Assembly: GCF_002198655.1 (NCBI RefSeq) | Contig: NZ_MWLN01000188.1 | Coordinates: forward strand, 77,954-112,209 | Direction: 5' to 3' | Length of the DNA: 34,256 bases | DNA from: Kineosporia sp. A_224 | GTDB taxonomy: Bacteria; Actinomycetota; Actinomycetes; Actinomycetales; Kineosporiaceae | Shown: positions 6,067-12,783 of the stretch, one piece after another | Layout of the letters: every line of letters begins with the position of its first letter | Numbering within the stretch: the stretch's first letter is position 1 | Notes under the pieces: model-generated | Databases searched by the model: none | What the model was told of the DNA's origin: nothing | What the model saw: only the letters and a program-made list of their open reading frames with translations | Translations under genes and position numbers: made by a program

Positions 6067-7824
6067 TCACGGGATGTCGACGAGCCCGACCGGGGGCGCC
6101 GTCACGGTGCGCGCCCCCTTCTTGCCGCCGAGCACGACCGTCCGGTTCGAGACGTTGTTGGCCGTGCTGCCCTCGACGAGGTTGCCGGCGGGGTTCGCCG
6201 TCACCCGGATCGTGTACGTGCCGTTCGGCAGGTCCGTGATGTCGAACGACTGACCGGGCAGGAACTGGCCGTAGGTGTCGCCCCAGCCGGCGTCGAGGGT
6301 CTCGCGGATCGCGATCGACTGCTGGCTGCCGCAGGCCGTCGACAGGCCCGTCGAGTTCGGCTTGTAGCGGGCGCCCTTGACCGTGAGGTCGACGGCGTCC
6401 GTGGGGGCGAGGCAGAACGACTCCTTCTGCGACAGGATCGCCTTCCCCGACGACGTGATGAGCTCGTACTTCGCGAAGTCGAGGAAGTGCCAGTGCTCGT
6501 GGCCGGTCCGCGGGTCGTACTTCAGCGACCCGGTGCCGGTCCAGCCGACCTGCTTGCCCTTGCTGTCGTAGAAGAACTGGTAGGCGTCCATGAGCGGGGC
6601 GCCGGGCTTGCGGTACCCGTCGACGACGAGCGGAGCCGGGCCGGCGTTCCAGACGGTCGCGGCGAACGCGAGGTACTCGCGCGTCGCCAGCGGGTCGTTG
6701 AAGTCGCCGATGATGCTCGCCCCGAAGGCGGGCAGGGCCCGCAGGTCGGGCCGGTGGCCCTTCGGGACCTGCGTCGCGTTCGCCCGGTCCATGGCGCCGG
6801 ACGACGCCGCCAGCGGCGACACCGCGGGCGAGGCCGGGACCGGGACGCTCGCGGCGCCGGGGCCGGCGAAGCCCGACGAGCCGGTCGTGCCGGCCGCGGA
6901 CGACCGCTGCGGCAGCAGGCCGTCGGCGCGGCCGAGCAGCCCGGCCGGGACCTGCTTGGGGAACTGGCGCTTCGTGCCCGCCGCGGCGGACGGCCCGCCG
7001 GAGCCGGCCCGCAGCGCGGACGCGGCGGCCGCACCGGCGGCGCCGCCCTCGAAGCCGTCCGGGAACGGCACCTCCTTGACGACGACCTTCACGGTCGCGG
7101 ACGACGTCGCCTTGGTCGCGGCGAAGGCCTTGCGCCACGGCGCGGAGATCGAGGTCGTCACGGTGTAGGTGCCGTCGGGGAGCGTGTCCGGCAGCGGCTG
7201 GGACGGGTCGAACCCGCCGAAGAAGTCGCCGCCGACCGAGGACGCCCAGTGGGCGGGCAGACCGGTGACCGCGCCGAGCGACCACGGGGAGCCGAAGCAG
7301 CCCTCGGCGTAGGGCGAGACCGCCTTCGCGTCGGGCTGCATCCGGGAGGCGGAGAAGCCCGCCGGGCACCAGGTCTGCTCCGACGTCGACACCGTCTTGC
7401 CCTTGGCGTCCTTGACCGTCTGCGTCGCGAAGCCGGTGAGGCCGGTGAAGCCGTCGACGAGGCCGGCGGGCAGCCGGGTGACGCTCCGCTGCCCGTTCAT
7501 CTGGAGGATGAGGTCCGAGACGGGCTGCGTCGAGTAGTCCTTGCGCTTGGTCCGCACCTCGAACGCGGCGCCCCCGGTCACCGCGTACACGCCGATGTCA
7601 CCGATGAAGACCGGCTCGTCGGGGTAGTGGCTCAGCGTCACGGTCTTCGTGGCGGCGACGAGCGTGACGACCGGCCCGGCCGGCGCGGCGGCCCCGAGCG
7701 CCGCCGCGGACGGCACGAGCGCGGTGAGCGACAGCGCACCGACGGCGGACACGACGACGGCCCGGCGCCTGCGGCCGGATGTTTCGGGTACGGGCCTGCC
7801 GGCCCGCGAGCGTGGACTGCGCAC
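6067..7824 (-). CDS. Secreted lysyl oxidase family protein
   Basis: A 585-residue exported protein with a basic Sec signal peptide (RRRRAVVVSAVGALSLTALVPSAAA). The lysyl oxidase domain lies at about residues 380-570. HEHWHFLDFAKYEL carries the copper-binding HxHxH (His442, 444, 446). QKESFCL places Lys467 and GDTYGQFLPGQ places Tyr518 where the lysine and tyrosine of the lysyl tyrosylquinone cofactor lie in animal LOX. ITDLPNGTYTIRVTANP is the family's C-terminal stretch. Such enzymes oxidise primary amines, classically peptidyl lysine, to aldehydes. The first 350 residues are lineage-specific with a low-complexity linker. The GTG at 7824 follows GGAGGGG by 6 nt, and the signal peptide fits. 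The long frame upstream of it overlaps the gene at 8005 and is not coding. The substrate is unknown. Confidence 0.88.
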   Translation of the reverse strand: MRSPRSRAGRPVPETSGRRRRAVVVSAVGALSLTALVPSAAALGAAAPAGPVVTLVAATKTVTLSHYPDEPVFIGDIGVYAVTGGAAFEVRTKRKDYSTQPVSDLILQMNGQRSVTRLPAGLVDGFTGLTGFATQTVKDAKGKTVSTSEQTWCPAGFSASRMQPDAKAVSPYAEGCFGSPWSLGAVTGLPAHWASSVGGDFFGGFDPSQPLPDTLPDGTYTVTTSISAPWRKAFAATKATSSATVKVVVKEVPFPDGFEGGAAGAAAASALRAGSGGPSAAAGTKRQFPKQVPAGLLGRADGLLPQRSSAAGTTGSSGFAGPGAASVPVPASPAVSPLAASSGAMDRANATQVPKGHRPDLRALPAFGASIIGDFNDPLATREYLAFAATVWNAGPAPLVVDGYRKPGAPLMDAYQFFYDSKGKQVGWTGTGSLKYDPRTGHEHWHFLDFAKYELITSSGKAILSQKESFCLAPTDAVDLTVKGARYKPNSTGLSTACGSQQSIAIRETLDAGWGDTYGQFLPGQSFDITDLPNGTYTIRVTANPAGNLVEGSTANNVSNRTVVLGGKKGARTVTAPPVGLVDIP

Positions 7825-8004
7825 AGTGTTCCCCTCCGAGTAGCGCCCGCGACCGGACGCTGTGTGATCACCGAGACGCTCAGCATGCCGTGAAGGTTGC
7901 GTCCCGTCGTCAGACTTCGGAATGACGTCCGGGATGTCCCGTCTACTCCTGGGGGCAGAGCCGGCCCCGCCGGGCGTGGTGTCGCAGCGTGATGGACTGG
8001 CCCC

Positions 8005-9231
8005 GTGACGGACCCCCTCGGTGCCCCCCTCCACGACCCCGTCGACGTCGCGGTCGTCGGGGCCGGACCGGCCGGGGCCGCCGCGGCGCTCGGGGTGCTG
8101 CGGGCCTGGCCGGACGCCCGCGTCGTGCTCCTCGACCGCGCGGGTTTCCCCCGCGACAAGACCTGCGGCGACGGCATCGCCCCGCACGTCGGGGACGTCC
8201 TCGAGCGCCTCGGCGTCCCCGGGCTCTACGACGACCACACGCCCGTCCACGTGCTGCGGCTCGGCTTCCTCGGGGGCACCGACGCGGTCGGCCGGATGCG
8301 TCGTCCGGCGCGCGTCGTGCCTCGTGAGGTGTTCGACGCCCGGCTCGTCGACGCGGCCGTCGGGCGGGGTGCCCGGCTCGTGCGGCACCGGGTGCGGCGG
8401 GTCGCCCCGGTGCCGGGCGGGGTCGACGTGGACGGCGTCCTGCAGTGCCGGGTGCTCGTCGGGGCGGACGGCGCGCACTCCGTCGTCCGCACCGCCGCCG
8501 GGCTCGCGCCGCACCGCCGCGACCGGACGGCGATCGCGCTGCGCGGGTACGCGCCGGTCTCGGCGGGCCGCGAGCACGAGCAGGTCATCGCCTTCACGGA
8601 CGACGCGGGCTGGCCGGCGTACGCCTGGTCCTTCCCGGTCGGCGACGGCACCGCGAACGTCGGCTACGGCGAGCTGCTCCCGGCCGCCGGCGCCGGGCCG
8701 TCGAAGGCCCGGATGCTCGAGCGCGTCGACGAGCTGCTGCCCGGCTCGGCGGACGGCGGCACCCGCTGGGCCGCGCACCACCTCCCGTTGTCGTCGGGCC
8801 GCGGGCGCCAGCCCGACGGCCGGATCCTGCTCACGGGCGACGCCCTGGGCCTGGTCAACCCGCTGACCGGGGAGGGCATCCATGCCGCGGTCCGCAGCGG
8901 CGCGCTCGCCGGCCTCGCCGCCGCCCGGGCCGCCCGGCTCGGCACCCCGGACGCCGCGGGCGCCACGTACCGGCGTGCGCTGCGTGCCGCGATGGGGAGA
9001 CACCTGCTCCACATGGACGTCGTCACCCGGCTCGCCGTCGACCCACGGACCGTCGCGGCCGGGCTCGACGTCGCGGGCCACGACCCGCGGGTCTTCGACG
9101 CGTTCGTCGACATGGGTCTGGCGGACGGCGGCCTCACGCCGCACGTGCTCACGGGGCTCGTCCGGCGGGCCGGGGCCGAGGGCCTCGCCAAGGCGCTGCT
9201 CGCCGCGGTCCGCGGGCGGCGCGCCGCCTGA
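8005..9231 (+). CDS. Geranylgeranyl-reductase-family FAD-dependent oxidoreductase
   Basis: A 408-residue flavoprotein of the PHBH fold. VDVAVVGAGPAGAAAA (from residue 13) is the Rossmann GxGxxG that binds the ADP part of FAD; CGDGIAPH follows, as in geranylgeranyl reductases. GADGAHSVVR is the DG motif, and GDALGLVNPLTGEGI the GD motif that contacts the FAD ribityl chain. Members saturate isoprenoid chains of lipids, quinones or chlorophyll in archaea, plants and actinobacteria; some act as halogenases or hydroxylases. In this setting reduction of a menaquinone or polyprenyl side chain is a reasonable but unproven guess. The GTG at 8005 puts the Rossmann strand at the normal distance; no SD is visible. 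A membrane protein gene follows after 35 bp, possibly in one transcript. Confidence 0.85.
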   Translation: MTDPLGAPLHDPVDVAVVGAGPAGAAAALGVLRAWPDARVVLLDRAGFPRDKTCGDGIAPHVGDVLERLGVPGLYDDHTPVHVLRLGFLGGTDAVGRMRRPARVVPREVFDARLVDAAVGRGARLVRHRVRRVAPVPGGVDVDGVLQCRVLVGADGAHSVVRTAAGLAPHRRDRTAIALRGYAPVSAGREHEQVIAFTDDAGWPAYAWSFPVGDGTANVGYGELLPAAGAGPSKARMLERVDELLPGSADGGTRWAAHHLPLSSGRGRQPDGRILLTGDALGLVNPLTGEGIHAAVRSGALAGLAAARAARLGTPDAAGATYRRALRAAMGRHLLHMDVVTRLAVDPRTVAAGLDVAGHDPRVFDAFVDMGLADGGLTPHVLTGLVRRAGAEGLAKALLAAVRGRRAA

Positions 9232-9266
9232 CCGGGGACGGGCCCGGCGCGTGCCAGGATCGACGC

Positions 9267-9998
9267 GTGGACGACGCGGCGGACCACCCGGGCGACAGCC
9301 CGGTGCGCTCGGGCGCCGTCCGGCTCGCGGCGCTGTCGCTGCTCGCGTACGCGGTCTTCCACCACCTCGGCACCTGGGTCGGTGCGCTCGGCGACGTCGG
9401 CGGTGCCGCAGCGCCCGGCGCGGACCCCGACCGCGGCCCGGCGACGACCCGCTGGGCCGACTGGCTCGACCTGCTGACCCCGTTCGCCCTGCTCGTGCCG
9501 GCCGCGCTCGCGCTGCGCGCCGCCGGGGCGGACCGGCGCTCCTGGTGGCTGTTCGGCACCGGTGTGCTGCTGTACGTCGAGGGCCACGGGATCCACCTCG
9601 CGGCGAACTCCGTCGGCAACGTCGCGCCGGGCCGGACGGCGCACCTGTGGGACGAGGTCGTCGGGCACCACCTGTGGTACCTCGGCTGGTACCTCGTCGT
9701 CGCCGCGCTCGTGCGCGCGGTCGGGTCCCTGCCGCGGCCGGCGGCGGGCCGGCCGGCGGCGCTCGCGCTCGCCGTCGCGGTCGGCGCCACCGCCGGCACG
9801 AACGCGCTCGAGGGCGGCACCGTCGTCCTCACCGGTCTCGCGGCGGCGGTCGCGGCGGCCGCGGGGCTACGGCGCCGGACGACGCTCGCGGTCTGGCTCG
9901 TGCCGGCCGCCGCGGTCGCGCTGCTCGTCCTCGCGGGGTGGGGCGTGTGGGCCGGCGGCTTCCCGCAGCCCTCCGAGGTCGGCGTCCCGCCGCGCTGA
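9267..9998 (+). CDS. Polytopic membrane protein with conserved-looking histidines, unknown function
   Basis: A 243-residue protein with about six membrane helices. Histidines cluster in or near the helices: VFHHLGTW in the first, EGHGIHLAANS in the third, WDEVVGHHLWYLGWY in the fourth. Intramembrane His pairs can bind metal or heme, as in ceramidase- or hydroxylase-like membrane enzymes, but I do not recognise the family. The GTG at 9267 gives a short hydrophilic N-terminus before helix 1, with CAGGAT 6 nt upstream as a possible -10 for a leaderless message. It lies 35 bp after the flavoprotein gene. Its last 132 bp overlap the 3' end of the convergent YihY/BrkB gene. Confidence 0.72.
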   Translation: MDDAADHPGDSPVRSGAVRLAALSLLAYAVFHHLGTWVGALGDVGGAAAPGADPDRGPATTRWADWLDLLTPFALLVPAALALRAAGADRRSWWLFGTGVLLYVEGHGIHLAANSVGNVAPGRTAHLWDEVVGHHLWYLGWYLVVAALVRAVGSLPRPAAGRPAALALAVAVGATAGTNALEGGTVVLTGLAAAVAAAAGLRRRTTLAVWLVPAAAVALLVLAGWGVWAGGFPQPSEVGVPPR

Positions 9999-10850
9999 GA
10001 CCGCGAGCCGGGCGTGCGTCGCCCACGTGAGCGCGTACCCGACGAGCACGACCGCGTGGAGCACCCACAGCCACAGCAGGAGGGACGACGCGACGCCGAC
10101 CCCGGTGAGCCCGCCGAACGGCCGGCCGAGGTCGAACGGGATCGCGAGGAAGACGAGGAACCCCTGGAGGAACCCCGAGACGAACGCCGACGCGACGACG
10201 GCCCCGGTGAAGGCGGCGCGCCACGACGGCCGTCCCGGGCCGACGACCCGGTAGGTCCACGTGAGCGGTGCCCACAGGAGGACCCAGACGAGGGTGAGCG
10301 ACAGGTACGCCGCGAGCGCCCGGCCCCAGCCGCCCGACCGGCCGTTGATCGCGGCGAGGGTCGGGGACGCGACGAGCAGCCCGGACAGCAGCAGCGGCGC
10401 CAGCCCGAGCAGCGGCAGGGTGGTGGCCCGGACCCACCACGTCGGCGGCCGGGCGTCGTCCGGCAGCGGCGCGAAGCGCGCGAAGGCCCGGCTCAGCCCC
10501 TCGCCGTAGGCGGTGCCCATGAAGACCGCGAGGACGACGCCGAGCGGAGTCAGCGCGAGCCCGGCCTGGAGCAGCGCGTCGGTGCCGCGGCCGGCGCCCA
10601 TCGCGACCGGCAGCGTGCTCGTGAGGCGCTCGCCGTACGCGGCCGTCCGGTCCCGGCCGAGCAGGACGCCGGCGAGCGAGACGGCGACGAGCACCGACGG
10701 GACGACGGTGAGCGCGCCGTAGAACGTCGCCGCGGCCGAGGCGAGCGCGAGGTCGTGGCCGCGGAGCCGGCGGCGGGTGTCCCGCAGGACCGCGCCCGTC
10801 GCGTGCAGCGCAGCACGTGTCGCGCCCGGCGGTGCGGTGGTGGCCCCCAT
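9867..10850 (-). CDS. YihY/BrkB family inner-membrane protein
   Basis: A 327-residue protein of the YihY/UPF0761 (formerly RNase BN/BrkB) family with about six helices. The opening GHDLALASAAATFYGALTVVPSVL is the family signature (usually xAAxxYxxxxxxxPxLL), and the helix with LLLWLWVLHAVVLVGYAL near residue 265 matches the conserved end. The role of the family is unclear; transport or envelope functions have been proposed. The ATG at 10850 is chosen over one at 10949, which would add a basic, non-conserved extension. CAGGAT lies 6 nt upstream of it, as in other leaderless-looking genes here. The hydrophilic tail (Arg/Glu/Pro-rich) is encoded antisense to the gene ending at 9998, so part of it may be run-on sequence without function. 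Confidence 0.83.
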   Translation of the reverse strand: MGATTAPPGATRAALHATGAVLRDTRRRLRGHDLALASAAATFYGALTVVPSVLVAVSLAGVLLGRDRTAAYGERLTSTLPVAMGAGRGTDALLQAGLALTPLGVVLAVFMGTAYGEGLSRAFARFAPLPDDARPPTWWVRATTLPLLGLAPLLLSGLLVASPTLAAINGRSGGWGRALAAYLSLTLVWVLLWAPLTWTYRVVGPGRPSWRAAFTGAVVASAFVSGFLQGFLVFLAIPFDLGRPFGGLTGVGVASSLLLWLWVLHAVVLVGYALTWATHARLAVSARRDADLGGLREAAGPHAPPREDEQRDRGGRHEPDRERRPAP

Positions 10851-10972
10851 CCCGCGATCCTGCGTCCGCGCGGGCCCGCCCGCAGACCGGCACGGTCGCC
10901 GCGCGTGCGCCGTCCGGGGGAGAAGGCGACCTTCGGTGCGCATGCTCACGAACGCGTGGATATCGTTCGCCC

Positions 10973-11668
10973 ATGGCGCAGGAGAAGGTGGCGGGCGGTG
11001 CGGTCCGCCAGGTCCGCGACCTCGCCCTCCTGCCGGGAGCGGCCTGGTTCCACCTCGCGACCGCGGTCGTCACGACGGCGGCGCTCGTCCTGCAGTTCGT
11101 GCTCACGACGACGACCACCGGGCAGCCGCTGCCGGTGCGCTGGCTGCGGCTCGCGAGCTACTTCACGATCCAGAGCAACCTGCTCGTCGCGGCAGCGGCG
11201 TGGGCGCTGTGGCTGCGCCCGGCCCGCGGGGCGCGGCTGCTCTTCAAGGTCGTCCGGCTCGACGGCGTCGTCGGCATCACCGTCACCGGGCTGGTCTACC
11301 TCGTCGTGCTCCGCCCGACCGTCGACCTCGACGGCTGGTGGGCCGTGGCCGACGCGCTGCTGCACTACGTCGTCCCGGTGCTCGCCGTCGTCGGCTGGGC
11401 GGTCTACGGGCCGCGCCGCCGGACCGACCGGCGGGTCGTCCTGCTCGCCCTCGTCTGGCCCGTCGCCTGGTTCGCCTGGACGCTCGCGCACGGCGCGGTC
11501 GCGGGGTTCTACCCGTACCCGTTCGTGGACGTCGACGACCTCGGCTACGGCACCGTCCTCGGCAACGCCGCGCTCGTCACGGCGTTGCTGCTCGCGGCCG
11601 CCGGCGCCTACCTCTGGGCGGACCGGTGGCTCGACGCGCGGGCCCGCCGGCCGCGGTGGATCGCCTGA
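10973..11668 (+). CDS. Pr6Pr family membrane protein
   Basis: A 231-residue protein with about six helices. LASYFTIQSNLLVAAAAWAL is the conserved core of the Pr6Pr family (FAR-17a/AIG1-like fold), with the charged inter-helix KVVRLDGVVGITVTGLVY and a final segment with GFYPYPFVDVDDLGYG. No activity is established for bacterial members. The ATG at 10973 is preceded by TATCGT 6 nt upstream, the TANNNT of a leaderless promoter, and no SD. It is the first gene of an operon with the YbaK deacylase (1 nt gap) and a heme-degrading-domain gene (overlap). That order does not suggest a shared pathway. Confidence 0.82.
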   Translation: MAQEKVAGGAVRQVRDLALLPGAAWFHLATAVVTTAALVLQFVLTTTTTGQPLPVRWLRLASYFTIQSNLLVAAAAWALWLRPARGARLLFKVVRLDGVVGITVTGLVYLVVLRPTVDLDGWWAVADALLHYVVPVLAVVGWAVYGPRRRTDRRVVLLALVWPVAWFAWTLAHGAVAGFYPYPFVDVDDLGYGTVLGNAALVTALLLAAAGAYLWADRWLDARARRPRWIA

Positions 11669-11669
11669 C

Positions 11670-12155
11670 GTGGACACGCACCCCGTCTCCCGCGCCGTGG
11701 CCGCGGTCGAGGCGCTCGGCCTGCCGCACCGCGTCGTCCGGCACGGCCCGGTGCGCAGCCTCGCGGAGGCCGCCGCGGCCCGCGGTGTGGAGCCCGCAGA
11801 CGTCGTGAAGACCCTCGTCGTCCGCCGCGCTGACGGCGACTACCTGTTCGTCCTCGTCCCGGGCGACCGCACGATCTCCTGGCCGAAGCTGCGCGCCCTG
11901 CTCGGCGTCCAGCGGATGTCGATGCCGGACGCCGACACCGCCAAGGCCGCCACCGGCTACGCACGCGGCACGATCACTCCGTTCGGCTCGACGACCGCCT
12001 GGCCGGTCGTCGCCGACGAGCGGCTCGTCGGCCGCGAGGTGACCCTCGGCGGCGGCGTGAACAACACCGCGATCGCCATCGACGCCGGCGTCGCGATCGC
12101 GGCCCTCGACGCGACCGTCGCCGACGTCACCGACCCCGAGAAGGAGCCCTCGTGA
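11670..12155 (+). CDS. YbaK-type aminoacyl-tRNA deacylase
   Basis: A 161-residue single-domain protein of the YbaK/EbsC/ProX superfamily. These enzymes hydrolyse mischarged tRNAs in trans; YbaK itself clears Cys-tRNA-Pro. DVVKTLVVRRADGDYLFVLVPGD carries the conserved Lys near residue 47 of the substrate pocket, with RMSMPDADTAKAATGYARGTITPFG and GGGVNNTAIAI as the later conserved blocks. Length fits family norms (about 160). The GTG at 11670 is one base past the stop of the Pr6Pr gene, so translation is probably coupled. Its TGA overlaps the GTG of the next gene (GTGA). The exact aminoacyl-tRNA substrate cannot be told from sequence. Confidence 0.87.
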   Translation: MDTHPVSRAVAAVEALGLPHRVVRHGPVRSLAEAAAARGVEPADVVKTLVVRRADGDYLFVLVPGDRTISWPKLRALLGVQRMSMPDADTAKAATGYARGTITPFGSTTAWPVVADERLVGREVTLGGGVNNTAIAIDAGVAIAALDATVADVTDPEKEPS

Positions 12156-12646
12156 GCCAGACCCAGGCCGACGCCGTCGCACTGCTGCCCGAGCTCGTCG
12201 CGCAGGAGGCCGACCTGCGCTTCCCGCGGTTCGACGAGGACGTCGCCTGGGCCCTCGGCGTCCGGCTCACCGAGGCCGCCCGTGCGGCGGGCCTGCCCGT
12301 CGTCGTCTCCGTCCGGCGCAACGGCCAGCGCCTCTTCCACGCCGCGCTCCCGGGCACGTCGGCCGACAACGACGCCTGGATCGACCGCAAGTGCCGGGTC
12401 GTCGACCGGTTCTCCAAGAGCTCGTACCGGGTCGGGACCGAGTGCCGGGTCCGCGGGCAGAGCTTCGAGGAGGTGTTCCGGCTCGACGCCGACACCTACG
12501 CCGCGCACGGCGGGGCCTTCCCGGTGAACGTCGTCGGGGTCGGCGTCGTCGGCACCGTCGCCGTGAGCGGCCTGCCGCAGGCCGACGACCACGCGTTCGT
12601 CGTCGAGCAGCTGCGGCACTACCTGACGACGGTCTCCGAGGGCTGA
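12152..12646 (+). CDS. Heme-degrading-domain (UPF0303/HbpS-like) protein
   Basis: A 164-residue cytoplasmic protein of the Haem_degrading (PF03928-type) superfamily, UPF0303 branch. Family landmarks are VVSVRRNGQRLFHAALPGTSADNDAWI, followed by KCRVVDRFSKSSYRVG and a Gly-rich end GGAFPVNVVGVGVVGTVAVSGLPQADDHAFVV. Related domains bind or degrade heme (HbpS of Streptomyces) or act in cofactor operons (GlcG, PduO C-terminus); UPF0303 members have no agreed function. The GTG at 12152 overlaps the YbaK gene stop by four bases, so it is the last gene of the three-gene operon. Confidence 0.85.
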   Translation: MSQTQADAVALLPELVAQEADLRFPRFDEDVAWALGVRLTEAARAAGLPVVVSVRRNGQRLFHAALPGTSADNDAWIDRKCRVVDRFSKSSYRVGTECRVRGQSFEEVFRLDADTYAAHGGAFPVNVVGVGVVGTVAVSGLPQADDHAFVVEQLRHYLTTVSEG

Positions 12647-12783
12647 GCCGGCGCCCGCGCCCGGACCGGCCGTGAACGTCCGGGGCGTCCCGCGCGTTGA
12701 TCCTGCGGGGATGGCAGGCTGAGGCCTGCCGCAACCGTCGCGGTGGTCCGCCGGGGCGGCCGGGAACCGGAAGGGCAACGCCT

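Noticed and set aside
2793-7824. Functional link between the collagen-like linker of the HNH protein and the nearby lysyl oxidase
   Set aside because: The HNH protein has no signal peptide and should be cytoplasmic, while the oxidase is secreted. Closeness is probably coincidence.
5953-7893. 646-codon plus-strand open frame
   Set aside because: It is Arg/Gly-rich with no family resemblance and lies wholly antisense to the lysyl oxidase gene, whose motifs are certain. Long shadow frames are expected at this GC.
12713-12730. GGCAGG-CCTGCC inverted repeat before the hydrolase-ATPase gene
   Set aside because: Only 6 bp of stem and a 6-nt loop; too weak to call as a terminator or operator in such GC-rich sequence.
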